Shown here: positions 8,589-18,726 of the stretch, piece by piece
How positions within the stretch are numbered: the stretch's first letter is position 1
How the letters are laid out: each line of letters opens with the position of its first letter
NCBI RefSeq assembly: GCF_016458205.1
Contig: NZ_JAEMED010000006.1
Location: 1 to 64,000 of the forward strand
Reading direction: 5' to 3'
Length of the DNA: 64,000 nucleotides
Source: Streptococcus sp. 121
GTDB lineage: Bacteria > Bacillota > Bacilli > Lactobacillales > Streptococcaceae
Position numbers and translations under genes: made by a program
The notes under the pieces: model-generated
What the model saw: only the letters and a program-made list of their open reading frames with translations
Told to the model about the DNA's origin: nothing
Databases searched by the model: none

Positions 8589-9782
8589 ATGGTTAAAAAA
8601 TTTGTAGTCCTCCTCTACGGAATCTTTTTAAGTTCCATTATCGCAGGGATTTCCTATCTGTTCATCATGGCTGAAAAAACCAGCAGTCATTGGTTATGGC
8701 ATTCGGACTTCTCGCATTCCACCCTCTATCAAGCAGTCTTAATTCTGGTTGGAAGTATTGCTTTATATGCGCTCAAACGTAACTGGGGTTCTCTGCCCTT
8801 CACCAGTCACCAAGTCTTGCACGTCTTGCAAGAAAAGGGGACCTTAAAGTATGGTCAGGCTTGGAAAAGCCTCTTAGTTGCTTTGCTCATCCTATGTCTA
8901 GGAGCAGGTGTGGGTCCGGAAGCTCCTTTGCTAGGGGCGGTCATTGCCTATTCTATCTGGCAGGCTGATAAAATGCGCTATCTCTATGTTCATTGGGAGG
9001 AGCTGAGTGCTGGTAAGCGGTTTGCAGTTCTTTTCCATCCACGACGTTACTTACAGTCCTATCAAGTAGATCAAGCTGTTTTAGAAGGACAGAAGAAGAA
9101 ACTCCTCGTCAGTCTCTATGCCTTTAATGGGCTCTTTGTTTTCTGGCTTTTGATGCGCTTGTCAGACCAGCCTTCTTTTGTCACAACCATTGGAAAATCA
9201 GCTTGGGGATTAGAGGAACTGCTTTATTTCTTGCCTCTCCTAGCTTCAGGTTTTCTGTTTGCCCTGATCTATCAACAAGTGAAAAAGGGAGTCGGAAGGT
9301 TGAAACTGGGAGACAAACTTTCTCTCCCGAGAAAGATTGCAATGGGGGGGCTGTCGATTTTTGTTACGTCGCAAGTGGCACCTGATTTATTATTTTCGGG
9401 GCAACATTCCATGCATACACTTTTTGACATGGGACTAGAAGCTTCTGCGATTGTTCTCAGTCTCTTAGCAATCGGAAAATTACTGTTGTTGGACATCAAT
9501 CTTTGGGCCGGTTGGACAGGAGGAGATATTTTCCCTCTAACCTTCGCCTCTCTCTTGCAAGGTTTTGCGATGGCAAAATTACTTGAGACACAAGGATTAG
9601 ATACCCCTTTTGTGGTCCTGGTTGTTGGAATAGCAATGGCGATGCAACTGATGGAAAATCGAATTTTAGCCTTGATATTTGTATCTCTGTTTTTCCCGGT
9701 TAACTTGTGGCCTGTATCCCTTTTGGTATTTGTAGTCTATGAACTAATGGCCCGATTCCATAAGAAAAATCAGCATTCCTAA
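8589..9782 (+). CDS. ClC-family chloride channel/transporter-like membrane protein
   Basis: This 397-residue polytopic protein has the paired glycine-rich signatures of distant ClC proteins: GAGVGPEAPLLG (about residues 106-117) and NLWAGWTGGDIFP (about 303-315). The classical gating glutamate motif GREGP is replaced by GVGPE, as in several poorly characterised ClC relatives. Whether it conducts chloride, fluoride or another anion is therefore open. A GAAAGG site precedes ATG 8589. A terminator hairpin shared with the convergent pepT overlaps its last codons. Confidence 0.78.
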   Translation: MVKKFVVLLYGIFLSSIIAGISYLFIMAEKTSSHWLWHSDFSHSTLYQAVLILVGSIALYALKRNWGSLPFTSHQVLHVLQEKGTLKYGQAWKSLLVALLILCLGAGVGPEAPLLGAVIAYSIWQADKMRYLYVHWEELSAGKRFAVLFHPRRYLQSYQVDQAVLEGQKKKLLVSLYAFNGLFVFWLLMRLSDQPSFVTTIGKSAWGLEELLYFLPLLASGFLFALIYQQVKKGVGRLKLGDKLSLPRKIAMGGLSIFVTSQVAPDLLFSGQHSMHTLFDMGLEASAIVLSLLAIGKLLLLDINLWAGWTGGDIFPLTFASLLQGFAMAKLLETQGLDTPFVVLVVGIAMAMQLMENRILALIFVSLFFPVNLWPVSLLVFVVYELMARFHKKNQHS

Positions 9783-9800
9783 TAAGGAGCGCTGATTTTT
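9765..9800. terminator. Bidirectional terminator between ClC-like gene and pepT
   Basis: Perfect 10-bp arms AAAAATCAGC (9765-9774) and GCTGATTTTT (9791-9800) give an A-flanked, T-tailed hairpin usable from both strands. Confidence 0.9.
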
Positions 9801-9804
9801 CACA

Positions 9805-11031
9805 TTATAGTTCTTGGCTAGCAATACCAACGATGACATCACAGGCTTTTTCCATGGTTTGTAGGCTGACAAATTCGTAGCGCCCATGCATGTTTTCACC
9901 ACCTGCAAAAAGATTGGGGGTAGGGATACCCATGAAGGAAATTTTGGAGCCGTCAGTTCCCCCACGAATGGGTTCAATGATGGGGGCAATGTCTAGCGAT
10001 TTCATGACTTTTTCAGCTAATTGAACGGGACGCATATCTTTTTCGATGACTTCCCTCATATTGGAGTACTGGTCTTTGATGTCAACGATGACACGTTCCT
10101 CCCCCCAGCTTCGGTTCATACGACCAGCGATTCGCTGAAGGGTTTCCTTACGGTTGGTTAAACTTTGGCTTTCAAAGTCCCGAAGAATGTAGTCAGCGTG
10201 AGCTTCTTCTTCAGTACCAGAGAGTTTTTGCAGATGGTAGAAGCCTTCATAACCTTCGGTATACTCAGGACGTTCCCCATCTGGGACAACTCCGTGAAAG
10301 TCCATGGCCAATTGGAGAGCATTAATCATCTGGGCTTTGGCTGTACCTGGATGGACATTACGACCTTTGAAGGTTACGTGGGCTGCGGCAGCACTGAAGG
10401 TCTCGTATTGAAGTTCGCCAAGAGGGCCACCATCTACGGTGTAGGCAAAGTCTACATTGAAATCAGCTGCGTCAAACTTGTCCGCTCCAGTTCCGATTTC
10501 TTCATCAGGTCCAAAACCGATGCGAAGTTCAGCATGTTCGATTTCGGGATGAGCAACGAGATATTCCACTGCAGAAAGAATTTCCGCGATTCCAGCCTTG
10601 TCATCGGCTCCAAGTAACGTGCGACCATCTGTAGTGATGAGGGTTTGTCCTAAGTAGTTTTGCAGTTGTGGAAACTGGTCTGGACTGAGCTCATAGCCAC
10701 TATCGCTAAGGGGGATACTGCCGCCTGGGTAGTTTTCAATGACTTGAGGGGTAACATTCTCTGCATTAAAATCAGCTGTATCCATGTGGGAAATGAAGCC
10801 AATTTTATAAGGAAATTTGTCGCTGTTTGCGGGTAAGGTGCCAACGACAAAACCATTGTCTAAGTAGTGTACATCCACTAGTCCAATGTATTCCATGGTT
10901 GGTTTGAGGACATTCAGAGCAAAGTCTACTTGACTTTGGGTGGATGGTGTGCGATCAGCTTGCTCATCTGACCGAGTATTGATGCGCACATAGTCTAGGA
11001 AGTGGGGGAGTAGTTGTGGGTATTTACTCAT
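9805..11031 (-). CDS. pepT: Peptidase T (tripeptide aminopeptidase)
   Basis: PepT is a cytoplasmic di-zinc M20 aminopeptidase that removes the N-terminal residue of tripeptides. Visible metal and active-site motifs are [40 protein letters not shown] and [13 protein letters not shown]. The start is set at ATG 11031 (protein begins MSKYPQLL), giving 408 residues, the normal family length. A TTG four codons upstream has the AAAGG site abutting it and is less likely. It is a single-gene unit, convergent with the ClC-like gene and divergent from perR. Confidence 0.96.
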   Translation of the reverse strand: MSKYPQLLPHFLDYVRINTRSDEQADRTPSTQSQVDFALNVLKPTMEYIGLVDVHYLDNGFVVGTLPANSDKFPYKIGFISHMDTADFNAENVTPQVIENYPGGSIPLSDSGYELSPDQFPQLQNYLGQTLITTDGRTLLGADDKAGIAEILSAVEYLVAHPEIEHAELRIGFGPDEEIGTGADKFDAADFNVDFAYTVDGGPLGELQYETFSAAAAHVTFKGRNVHPGTAKAQMINALQLAMDFHGVVPDGERPEYTEGYEGFYHLQKLSGTEEEAHADYILRDFESQSLTNRKETLQRIAGRMNRSWGEERVIVDIKDQYSNMREVIEKDMRPVQLAEKVMKSLDIAPIIEPIRGGTDGSKISFMGIPTPNLFAGGENMHGRYEFVSLQTMEKACDVIVGIASQEL

Positions 11032-11132
11032 AATCAATTCCAACCTTTCTAATAGTCCTTTTTATTATAGAACGGTCCTGGGAGAACTGCAAGACATTTT
11101 CTTTTTCAATGGGAAAAAAGAAAGATTTAGGA

Positions 11133-11138
11133 TATAAT
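11133..11138 (+). promoter_or_regulatory. -10 element of perR
   Basis: TATAAT lies 33 bp upstream of the perR start codon. No convincing -35 is seen. Confidence 0.55.
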
Positions 11139-11170
11139 GGAGCTATGAATTTCGAAAAAAGAGGGTTACT

Positions 11171-11605
11171 ATGGCACACAAGTTGGAGGGAATTTTAGAG
11201 GAACTACGGGAGCATGGCATACGTGTGACCGAGGCACGTCGCTTGATGCTGGAATACTTGATGAATAGTCATGAGCATCCGAGTGCTGAAAAGATATACC
11301 AGGATTTGATGGAAGTTTATCCTCAGATTAGTCTGGCCACGGTCTACAATAACCTCAACCTCTTTCTTAAGGAAGGGTTGGTAACGGAGATTAAAATAAA
11401 AAATGACCAGACTCGGTACTATGATTTTATGGGGCATGAACACATCAACATTGTTTGTGAAAATTGTGGCAAAATTGCTGATTTTGAGGGTGATGGTCCG
11501 CCGGATATTTCTGTAACAGTCCGTGAACAAACGGGTTATGAACTTAGAAAGCAGGAATTATTGGTCTATGGTCTTTGTCCGGATTGTCAGAAATTAAAGG
11601 GGTGA
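11171..11605 (+). CDS. perR: Fur-family peroxide-responsive repressor PerR
   Basis: This 144-residue Fur-family regulator has a winged helix in the N-terminal half (SLATVYNNLNLFLKEGLV at about 54-71) and the metal/dimerisation half after it. Cysteine pairs C96/C99 (CENC) and C136/C139 (CPDC) form the structural zinc site. The GHEH segment just before the first pair supplies metal-sensing histidines. The TRYYDFMGHEH stretch closely resembles streptococcal PerR rather than Zur. PerR represses peroxide and metal-homeostasis genes and is inactivated by H2O2. A small lipoprotein gene follows after 7 bp and is probably co-transcribed. Confidence 0.88.
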   Translation: MAHKLEGILEELREHGIRVTEARRLMLEYLMNSHEHPSAEKIYQDLMEVYPQISLATVYNNLNLFLKEGLVTEIKIKNDQTRYYDFMGHEHINIVCENCGKIADFEGDGPPDISVTVREQTGYELRKQELLVYGLCPDCQKLKG

Positions 11606-11612
11606 ACTAGCC

Positions 11613-11876
11613 ATGAAAACGTTTACTCGTACAGGCCTAGCTCTTTTAATATTGGTTGGCCTAAGTGCTTGCGGCAATAAGGATATCTTTGATTCGGAGT
11701 ACACATTTGATACAGCTCAAATTCGGATGCCGAATGGAGATTTGATAGAGGGTGAAGTGGAACAGTGGGCCCATGATAGTAATAACGATAATATTCGTGT
11801 GACCTTCAAAAATGGGAAATCCTACTACAGCAGTTCGGTCAATGTTGTCCACTTTAATAAAGAATCGAATCCTTGA
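11613..11876 (+). CDS. Small lipoprotein of unknown function
   Basis: The 87-residue product has a signal peptide ending in an LSAC lipobox (Cys 20) followed by GNKD, so it should be lipidated and attached to the outer face of the membrane. The remaining 65 residues are polar, with a GEVEQW...IRVTFKNGKSYYSS segment that I do not recognise. It follows perR closely, with its ribosome site in the end of perR, which suggests co-transcription. Confidence 0.8.
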   Translation: MKTFTRTGLALLILVGLSACGNKDIFDSEYTFDTAQIRMPNGDLIEGEVEQWAHDSNNDNIRVTFKNGKSYYSSSVNVVHFNKESNP

Positions 11877-11910
11877 GGGGTCGTGATAGAATTCACGTGC
11901 CCTCTTGTTT
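11875..11910 (+). terminator. Probable Rho-independent terminator
   Basis: GAGGGG-TCGTGA (11875-11886) pairs imperfectly with TCACGTGCCCTC (11893-11904), followed by a T-rich tail. Confidence 0.65.
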
Positions 11911-11933
11911 TTGAGGTTGAAATATTGTAGAAT
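11905..11933 (+). promoter_or_regulatory. gpmA promoter
   Basis: TTGTTT (11905-11910) and TAGAAT (11928-11933) are separated by 17 bp. The start codon is 47 bp further on. Confidence 0.6.
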
Positions 11934-11980
11934 AGAGTGGACTGCTAGGCAGTACTTATAATACCTAAGGAGAATTGAAG

Positions 11981-12676
11981 ATGGTGAAATTAGTTTTTGC
12001 TCGTCATGGTGAATCAGAATGGAACAAAGCGAACCTCTTTACAGGTTGGGCTGATGTGGACTTGTCAGATAAAGGGACACAACAAGCCATCGATGCTGGT
12101 AAATTGATCAAAGAAGCTGGAATCGAATTTGATCAAGCTTACACTTCTGTTTTGAAACGTGCGATCAAAACAACCAACCTTGCTTTGGAAGCTGCTGACC
12201 AATTATGGGTACCAGTTGAAAAATCATGGCGTTTGAACGAGCGTCACTACGGTGGTTTGACAGGTAAAAACAAGGCGGAAGCTGCTGAGCAATTTGGTGA
12301 TGAGCAAGTTCACATTTGGCGTCGTTCTTATGACGTATTGCCTCCAAATATGGATCGTGACGATGAGCACTCAGCTCACTCAGATCGTCGTTACGCACAC
12401 TTGGATGACACTGTTATCCCAGATGCTGAAAACTTGAAGGTGACTTTGGAACGCGCGCTTCCATTTTGGGAAGATAAAATTGCTCCAGCTCTTAAAGATG
12501 GTAAAAACGTCTTTGTTGGAGCACACGGCAACTCAATCCGTGCTCTTGTAAAACACATCAAACAATTGTCTGATGATGAAATCATGGATGTTGAAATTCC
12601 GAACTTCCCACCACTTGTATTCGAATTGGATGACAAATTGAATGTCGTAAAAGAATACTACCTAGGTCAAGACTAA
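11981..12676 (+). CDS. gpmA: 2,3-bisphosphoglycerate-dependent phosphoglycerate mutase
   Basis: It interconverts 3- and 2-phosphoglycerate in glycolysis. The phosphoacceptor histidine is in the N-terminal ARHGESEWN motif (His 9), and the second catalytic histidine is in [11 protein letters not shown]. Length is 231 residues from ATG 11981, preceded by AAGGAG; a TTG two codons earlier is not needed. The protein is close to other streptococcal GpmA proteins and the codon use looks strongly biased, as expected for a highly expressed enzyme. It is monocistronic, with its own promoter and terminator. Confidence 0.98.
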   Translation: MVKLVFARHGESEWNKANLFTGWADVDLSDKGTQQAIDAGKLIKEAGIEFDQAYTSVLKRAIKTTNLALEAADQLWVPVEKSWRLNERHYGGLTGKNKAEAAEQFGDEQVHIWRRSYDVLPPNMDRDDEHSAHSDRRYAHLDDTVIPDAENLKVTLERALPFWEDKIAPALKDGKNVFVGAHGNSIRALVKHIKQLSDDEIMDVEIPNFPPLVFELDDKLNVVKEYYLGQD

Positions 12677-12683
12677 TAGATAG

Positions 12684-12713
12684 AAAGCTGGGACATTAGA
12701 TCCCAGTTTTTTT
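12684..12713 (+). terminator. gpmA terminator
   Basis: CTGGGA (12688-12693) pairs with TCCCAG (12701-12706), followed by seven T. Confidence 0.88.
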
Positions 12714-12811
12714 AACTCTAAAAAGTGAATCGAAGTCGTGTTTAGAGGGAGTCATCTAGTGAATTTCTGTGGTAAAATGAAGAGAGTTTTCTAGAAAGTG
12801 TATGACATGGA

Positions 12812-14839
12812 ATGAGAAAGAAAAATCACATCGAGCAGCAAACCATCCCCGCACGTCTGTATTTCATTTTGGGATTGGTATTTAGCTTGTTTTTGATCCT
12901 AGCAGTTCGGTTGGCATATATGCAGGTCTTTAACCAGGCTTTTTATTTGGCAAAAATGGCGACAGCCAGTCAAAAAATTATCAAGGGGAGTTCTGTTCGT
13001 GGGCAAATTTATGATGCTCAAGGCAAGCCCTTGGTTGAGAATGAAAGCAAACAAGTGGTCTCCTATACTCGTAGTAATCAAGACACAGCTGAGTCTCTCA
13101 AAGAAAGAGCCAAGGAAATTCTTCAACTGGTGGATGTCAAGGACGAAGACCTTAGCCAGCGACAGTTAGCGGATTATTATTTGGCGGATCCATCTGTTTA
13201 TAAGGAAGTTGTAGACCAACTTCCAAAAGATCAAAAAATCGATCGTGATGGGAATGCCTTGCCTGAAAAAACTATCTACAATAACGCAGTTGAGACAGTT
13301 CAGCTTAAACAGGAGGAGCTAAGTCCAGAGGATAAAAAAGTTGCCCTCCTCTTTAATCAATTAAATGCTATTCCAAACTTCGGGACCGGCAATCTTCGGA
13401 CAGAAGACCTCAGTCCCGAACAAGTGGCTCTAATTGCATCATCCAGCCAGGAAATTCCTGGAATATCCATCTCCACAAGTTGGGAACGTAAAGTTTTAGA
13501 AACTCCGCTCTCCAGTATTGTCGGAAGTGTTTCCAATGAGCAGACAGGGATCCCTGCTGAAGAGGTGGAGGAGTACTTGAAGAAGGGGTATTCCTTGAAC
13601 GACCGGGTTGGAACCTCTTATTTGGAGAAAGAATATGAAGAAGCTCTCCAAGGCAAGCGTTCTGAAAAAGAGGTTTATTTGGATAAGGATGGGAACTTGG
13701 AAAAAGTGGTGACAACCACTGAAGGTGAAAAAGGAAAAAATCTTAAACTAACCGTGGATTTGGATTTCCAACAAGGAGTTGAGGACATTCTCAAGAATGC
13801 TCTCCAGTCTGAAATCAACAAGGGAAATGCTCTGGAGACTGAAGGTGCTTATGCAGTCGTATTAAGGCCTGAGGACGGTTCTGTCTTGGCGATGGCCGGT
13901 GTCAAACAGGATATCGAAAAACACGAATTGTCTTCAGATTCGCTCGGAACGATCACCAATGTCTTTGTCCCAGGTTCTGTTGTCAAGCCGGCAACCCTAA
14001 CTGCGGGTTGGCAAACGGGAGCCTTGTCTGGCAATGAGATTTTGGCAGATCAGACTGTTCTTGGGATTAATTCCTGGTTTACAGAAGGAAGTGTTCGGGA
14101 AATTTCAGCGGTTCAAGCCTTAGAATATTCTTCCAACACCTACATGGTTCAAGTAGCCCTACGAATTCTGGGTAGTCCAATCGGGGCAGCTCTGATTGAT
14201 GACAGTGCCAGTGTTAAAGCTGCTATGGAAAAAATGAGGACGGCCTTCGGCCAATATGGAATGGGGGTTAAGACTGAAATCGACCTCCCTAATGAATCAG
14301 TTGGTTTTTTACCGACAGAATTTACGGTAGGTGATTATATGAATAATGCCTTTGGTCAGTTTGACAACTACACACCGATGCAACTGGCGCAGTTCGCAGC
14401 CACATTAGCGAATGGAGGAAGCCGCATCCAACCCCATATTGTCGCTGGAATTCATGACAACGATGAAAATGGTGGGCTGGGTCAAGAAATAGAGAAGAAA
14501 ACCGGTCGAGTTCTGAACCAGGTGGATATATCTCAGGAAGACATGTCGCTTCTACAGGAAGGGATGAACCAAGTGGTATACGGAACGTCATCCTTTACCA
14601 CTGGACGTACCGTGGGAGAGGGAGCTTCAGTGGCGATTGCGGCAAAGACCGGTACAGCAGAAACGTTTGTGAGTGATGGCATGGTCCGCGCCGTCAATAC
14701 CAACGTAGTGGCCTATGCGCCAACTAGTAATCCAGAAATTGCCGTGGCCGTTGTGTTCCCACACAATACCGATTTATTGTCAACCGTAAGCCATAGTATC
14801 ACCAAAGACATTGTTAATCTTTATTATTCTAAAAATTAA
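12812..14839 (+). CDS. pbp2b: Class B penicillin-binding protein 2B
   Basis: This is a monofunctional transpeptidase of the elongation machinery: a short cytoplasmic tail, one membrane helix (about 17-38), a dimerisation/linker region and a C-terminal transpeptidase domain. Active-site motifs are S389-V-V-K, S440-S-N and K612-T-G. Thr443 follows SSN; the matching pneumococcal Thr446 is changed to Ala in many beta-lactam-resistant alleles, so the visible state is the susceptible type at that site. Its place directly before recR and ddl is the standard streptococcal order and fixes identity. The ribosome site before ATG 12812 is weak. Confidence 0.95.
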   Translation: MRKKNHIEQQTIPARLYFILGLVFSLFLILAVRLAYMQVFNQAFYLAKMATASQKIIKGSSVRGQIYDAQGKPLVENESKQVVSYTRSNQDTAESLKERAKEILQLVDVKDEDLSQRQLADYYLADPSVYKEVVDQLPKDQKIDRDGNALPEKTIYNNAVETVQLKQEELSPEDKKVALLFNQLNAIPNFGTGNLRTEDLSPEQVALIASSSQEIPGISISTSWERKVLETPLSSIVGSVSNEQTGIPAEEVEEYLKKGYSLNDRVGTSYLEKEYEEALQGKRSEKEVYLDKDGNLEKVVTTTEGEKGKNLKLTVDLDFQQGVEDILKNALQSEINKGNALETEGAYAVVLRPEDGSVLAMAGVKQDIEKHELSSDSLGTITNVFVPGSVVKPATLTAGWQTGALSGNEILADQTVLGINSWFTEGSVREISAVQALEYSSNTYMVQVALRILGSPIGAALIDDSASVKAAMEKMRTAFGQYGMGVKTEIDLPNESVGFLPTEFTVGDYMNNAFGQFDNYTPMQLAQFAATLANGGSRIQPHIVAGIHDNDENGGLGQEIEKKTGRVLNQVDISQEDMSLLQEGMNQVVYGTSSFTTGRTVGEGASVAIAAKTGTAETFVSDGMVRAVNTNVVAYAPTSNPEIAVAVVFPHNTDLLSTVSHSITKDIVNLYYSKN

Positions 14840-14848
14840 GGAGGAGCT

Positions 14849-15445
14849 ATGCTCTATCCCACACCGATTGCAAAATTAATAGATAGTTATTCGAAACTCC
14901 CTGGAATTGGGAAAAAAACAGCGACACGATTAGCTTTTCATACCATTAGTATGGAAGATGAAGAGGTGGCGGAGTTTGCCAAAAACCTCTTAGCTGCTAA
15001 GCGTGAATTGACTTATTGCTCAATCTGTGGTAATCTGACAGATGATGATCCCTGTTTTATTTGCAGAGATGAGACGCGTGATGAAACACAAATTTTAGTG
15101 GTAGAAGATAGCCGAGATGTAACGGCTATGGAAAATATCCAAGAATATCAAGGACGCTATCATGTCTTGGGTGGCTTGATTTCACCGATGAATGGCATTA
15201 GTCCCGATGATATAAATCTCAAATCCCTCATCAATCGTTTGATGGATGGCAAGGTGACGGAAGTCATTGTGGCAACGGATGCGACAGCAGATGGTGAAGC
15301 CACTTCTATGTATATTTCGCGGATCCTCAAACCTGCTGGTATCAAGGTGACCAGATTGGCGCGTGGATTAGCTGTCGGCAGTGATATTGAGTATGCGGAT
15401 GAAGTAACCTTGCTGAGGGCGATTGAGAACCGGACAGAGTTATAG
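14849..15445 (+). CDS. recR: Recombination mediator RecR
   Basis: RecR acts with RecO and RecF to load RecA on gapped DNA. The 198-residue protein shows the N-terminal helix-hairpin-helix ([16 protein letters not shown]), a four-cysteine zinc finger ([16 protein letters not shown]) and a Toprim domain (LVVEDSRDV...[14 protein letters not shown]). An AAGGAGG site lies in the 9-bp gap after pbp2b, so the two are probably translated from one message. Only 6 bp separate its stop from the first ATG of ddl. Confidence 0.97.
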   Translation: MLYPTPIAKLIDSYSKLPGIGKKTATRLAFHTISMEDEEVAEFAKNLLAAKRELTYCSICGNLTDDDPCFICRDETRDETQILVVEDSRDVTAMENIQEYQGRYHVLGGLISPMNGISPDDINLKSLINRLMDGKVTEVIVATDATADGEATSMYISRILKPAGIKVTRLARGLAVGSDIEYADEVTLLRAIENRTEL

Positions 15446-15454
15446 GAGAACATG

Positions 15455-16498
15455 ATGAAAGAAACCTTAATCCTTTTGTACGGAGGTCGTAGTGCTGAGA
15501 GAGAAGTTTCCGTTCTCACAGCTGAAAGTGTGATGCGGGCAGTAGACTATAACCGTTTCACTGTTAAGACCTATTTTATTAGTCGTGAAGGAGCCTTTTA
15601 CAAGACACAAGAATTTGACCAAACGCCTGATGTCACGGTTCGTTTAATGACCAATGATGGGATTGCAGATTTAGAATCCCTTAACCCAGGTGCAATCTAT
15701 GAAGAGGGAGCTGTCATTTTTCCTTTACTCCATGGCCCCATGGGAGAAGATGGGACTATTCAAGGCTTTTTTGAAATCCTAGGCATGCCTTATGTAGGGA
15801 CAGGCGTTCTGGCATCCAGCATGGCCATGGATAAAATCTCAACCAAGCGGATTTTAGAAAGTGCGGGGATCTCTCAGGTTCCCTATACAACTTATTTCGA
15901 AGGGGAAAATCTTGCAGCAGCTCTGGATGAGGCAGAAGCTAAGCTAAGTTATCCAATCTTTGTCAAGCCATCCAATATGGGTTCGAGTGTTGGTATCTCT
16001 AAGGCGGAGAATCGTGCTGGTTTGCAAGAGGCTATTTTGGAAGCTCTTCGTTATGACAGTCGAATTCTGATAGAACAAGGTGTGGATGCACGCGAAATTG
16101 AGGTCGCTATCTTGGGGAATCAAGACATTCAAACAACACTTCCAGGTGAAGTGGTAAAGGATGTCGCTTTCTATGATTACAAGGCTAAGTACATTGACAA
16201 CAAGATTGAGATGGCCATCCCGGCTCAGATCCCAGATTCAGTGGCTAATGAGATGAGAGAAGCTGCTCGTAAAGCCTTTCACGCTCTAGGAGGAACTGGT
16301 TTATCCCGGTGTGATTTCTTCTATACTAAAGAAGGGGATGTTTTCCTCAATGAACTCAATACCATGCCCGGCTTTACCCAGTGGTCTATGTATCCCTTAC
16401 TTTGGAAAAATATGGGACTTTCTTATCCAGATTTAATTTCAACCTTGGTGGATTTAGCCAAGGAAGTTTATGAAAAGCGGCAAGCGCATTTCTTCTAA
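15455..16498 (+). CDS. ddl: D-alanine--D-alanine ligase
   Basis: This ATP-grasp enzyme makes the D-Ala-D-Ala dipeptide for peptidoglycan. Motifs are [15 protein letters not shown] at the N-terminus, [17 protein letters not shown] for ATP binding, and [18 protein letters not shown] with Mg-binding residues and the usual D-Ala-specific end. ATG 15455 is chosen over 15452 because GGAG is better spaced and homologues start with a single Met. The MPGFT segment is typical of vancomycin-sensitive Ddl. It lies between recR and murF in the cell-wall cluster. Confidence 0.97.
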   Translation: MKETLILLYGGRSAEREVSVLTAESVMRAVDYNRFTVKTYFISREGAFYKTQEFDQTPDVTVRLMTNDGIADLESLNPGAIYEEGAVIFPLLHGPMGEDGTIQGFFEILGMPYVGTGVLASSMAMDKISTKRILESAGISQVPYTTYFEGENLAAALDEAEAKLSYPIFVKPSNMGSSVGISKAENRAGLQEAILEALRYDSRILIEQGVDAREIEVAILGNQDIQTTLPGEVVKDVAFYDYKAKYIDNKIEMAIPAQIPDSVANEMREAARKAFHALGGTGLSRCDFFYTKEGDVFLNELNTMPGFTQWSMYPLLWKNMGLSYPDLISTLVDLAKEVYEKRQAHFF

Positions 16499-16632
16499 AA
16501 TATAGTAGGTGATCTCCAGTGGAAGGGCTTGCGCCCAATCATTGAAACATCACACAAGGTGAGGTGGTCGAGACGGTTGTCTGGCTGCCTTTTTTCTTAG
16601 CATTACGAATAAAGAAGGTAGAGGAGAAAAAT

Positions 16633-17988
16633 ATGTTTACAATTAGTGAAGTGGCAAGGGTTGTTAAAGCCAAGAATCCTCTAAAGTTTGACGAGGATTG
16701 GTCGCTTAATAAGGTTGAATTTGATAGTCGTCTGATTGAAGAAGGGGACCTTTTCGTCCCCCTAAAAGGAGCACGTGATGGTCACGATTTCATAGATTTG
16801 GCTTTTGAAAGAGGGGCGCGTGCCAGCTTATCCGATCGTGAATTAGAGACAGACCAGGTCTATTTTTGGGTAGAAGATGTCTTAACAGCTTTTCAAGATC
16901 TTGCGGCCTACGTTTTGGAAAAGAGTCAAGTGGATGTGCTTGCAATAACAGGCTCAAATGGCAAAACAACCACCAAGGATATGTTGGCTCATTTGTTGGC
17001 AACTACTTATCCAACCTATAAGACGCAAGGCAATTATAACAATGAAATTGGCTTGCCATATACCATCCTCCATATGCCTGAAGGTACCGAGAAACTTGTC
17101 TTAGAGATGGGCCAAGACCACCTAGGAGATATTTCCTTGTTGTCTAGGATTGCCAAACCCAAGGCTGCTGCTGTGACCATTGTAGCGGAAGCTCACCTAG
17201 AGTTTTTCAAGAATCGGCAGGAGATTGCTCAGGGGAAACTGCAGATTGCAGATGGTATGCCTGAGGGAGCCCTTCTGCTGGCTCCAGTAGATTCGATGTT
17301 AGATGCGTTTATCCCAAGCCATCTTCAAGTGAAACGTTTCGGTCAAGGTGGAGATATTTACCTATCTGATTTAGAAGAAAATCGTACCTGGCTTCGTTTC
17401 CGCACTAACTTCCTAGGAAATACTCTGCAAGTTCCCCTACCTGGAAAATACAATGCTACGAATGCATTGGTAGCTGCTTATTTGGCAAAAGCTGAAGGTG
17501 TATCTGAAGAAGCTATCGTTGAGGCATTTAAAAGCTTGAAATTGACCAAAAATCGGACTGAGTGGCGGACGGCTCAAAATGGAGCAGCCATTCTATCTGA
17601 TGTTTACAATGCCAACCCGACAGCCATGCGTTTGATTTTAGAAACCTTTGCGAGTTTATCAAGAGAAGAAGGGGGACGTAAGATTGCGGTGTTGGCAGAT
17701 ATGAAGGAATTGGGACAGGAATCCAATCAACTTCATGTATCCATGATTACCAGCCTGAGTCCTGAGGAACTAGACAAAGTTTATTTCTATGGCGAAGAGA
17801 TTGAGAACTTAGCTAAATTAGCAGCGGAAATTTTCCCACTAGGTAGTGTGCTTTATTATCCGACAAAGGACTTTGAGGCTTTGTCGCAAGCCGTTTGTGA
17901 AGATGTACAGCCTTCCGATCAAATTTTATTAAAGGGAAGTAACTCCATGAATTTAGCTAAGATCGTTGAGGCTTTAGAAGGAGATTAA
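16633..17988 (+). CDS. murF: UDP-N-acetylmuramoyl-tripeptide--D-alanyl-D-alanine ligase
   Basis: MurF adds the D-Ala-D-Ala made by Ddl to the UDP-MurNAc-tripeptide. The Mur-ligase ATP loop ITGSNGKTTTKD is at about residue 105, followed by NYNNEIGLP and LEMGQDHLGDI. Length is 451 residues from ATG 16633, which has GAGGAG six bases upstream. The 134-bp gap after ddl is unusually long for this block; it contains no gene that I can support, only a weak T-tailed hairpin near 16570-16605. Confidence 0.96.
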   Translation: MFTISEVARVVKAKNPLKFDEDWSLNKVEFDSRLIEEGDLFVPLKGARDGHDFIDLAFERGARASLSDRELETDQVYFWVEDVLTAFQDLAAYVLEKSQVDVLAITGSNGKTTTKDMLAHLLATTYPTYKTQGNYNNEIGLPYTILHMPEGTEKLVLEMGQDHLGDISLLSRIAKPKAAAVTIVAEAHLEFFKNRQEIAQGKLQIADGMPEGALLLAPVDSMLDAFIPSHLQVKRFGQGGDIYLSDLEENRTWLRFRTNFLGNTLQVPLPGKYNATNALVAAYLAKAEGVSEEAIVEAFKSLKLTKNRTEWRTAQNGAAILSDVYNANPTAMRLILETFASLSREEGGRKIAVLADMKELGQESNQLHVSMITSLSPEELDKVYFYGEEIENLAKLAAEIFPLGSVLYYPTKDFEALSQAVCEDVQPSDQILLKGSNSMNLAKIVEALEGD

Positions 17989-17991
17989 GCC

Positions 17992-18687
17992 ATGAAGGAC
18001 ATGTTTGCTCAGTTATTTTCGACGATTCCGCTGGAGCATCCACCTCATATTAATTGGCTTGTTCATTTAGCTTTATTATTGAGTCTAGCTTTTTTGTTTG
18101 TCCTGGCGAGTAAATCTAGAGGAGAACTGATGGTCAAAGGAATCTTCTTGATTTTACTGCTTGCCTTATATGGATTTTTCATATTTTTGGATTTTTCTTG
18201 GCAAACAAGTCTGCCCTTTTATCATTGCCGTCTAGCCATGCTCTTCTTGTTGTTTTCAAGAACTGGCTCCAAATTTAAGCAGTTCTGGGCTTACTTAGGA
18301 ATTATCGGTCCCATAGTTGCTTTTGCCTATCCTGTTTTGTATAATTATCCGTTTTTTCACATTACGAACATCAGTTTTGTATTGCTGCACCAACTCCTGT
18401 TTTATCTCTCAGCAGCTTACCTTTATCGTCAAAACAATGTGACCTCGCTTTCCAAGCGAGAGATTCAAATCTATTCTTTTAGTTTGACGGTGGTGATGGC
18501 TATTGCAGTGGTCTGGACAGGAGGGAACTACGGTTTTCTTCTGGACTTGCCTATTTTGCATACTAGATCTTTATGGTTCAATACGATGTTTCTGAGCCTT
18601 CTTTTAGCGCTCGGTATTAGAGGAATTCAAGAATGCTTCTTTTCTTTTAAAACAAGAAAAAGGTTAGCTGAAGAAGGACTGGTTTGA
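17992..18687 (+). CDS. YwaF/TIGR02206-family integral membrane protein
   Basis: The 231-residue protein has about seven hydrophobic helices and a conserved-looking SLPFYHCRLAMLF segment, the signature I associate with the TIGR02206 (YwaF) family. Function is unknown; no catalytic motif is seen beyond this His-Cys-Arg patch in a membrane-edge position. It starts 3 bp after murF with AAGGAG inside the murF end, so it is almost surely translated from the murF message. Confidence 0.75.
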   Translation: MKDMFAQLFSTIPLEHPPHINWLVHLALLLSLAFLFVLASKSRGELMVKGIFLILLLALYGFFIFLDFSWQTSLPFYHCRLAMLFLLFSRTGSKFKQFWAYLGIIGPIVAFAYPVLYNYPFFHITNISFVLLHQLLFYLSAAYLYRQNNVTSLSKREIQIYSFSLTVVMAIAVVWTGGNYGFLLDLPILHTRSLWFNTMFLSLLLALGIRGIQECFFSFKTRKRLAEEGLV

Positions 18688-18691
18688 ACTG

Positions 18692-18700
18692 TGTTATAAT
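18692..18700 (+). promoter_or_regulatory. Extended -10 promoter (TGTTATAAT)
   Basis: TATAAT at 18695-18700 with TGT before it, just after the YwaF-type gene and 26 bp before the next start. Confidence 0.65.
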
Positions 18701-18726
18701 GGAAAAAACATAAAGGAGAGTGACAA

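Noticed and set aside
10165-10617. 150-codon plus-strand frame inside pepT
   Set aside because: It is a shadow of a strongly conserved pepT gene, with no ribosome-binding site and no family resemblance.
12812-14839. Mosaic beta-lactam-resistance pbp2b allele
   Set aside because: Thr follows SSN (position 443) as in susceptible alleles. Mosaic blocks cannot be judged without an alignment, so no claim is made.
16499-16632. Possible regulatory leader (T-box or riboswitch) before murF
   Set aside because: No T-box sequence, specifier loop or recognised aptamer pattern is visible; only a weak hairpin is found.
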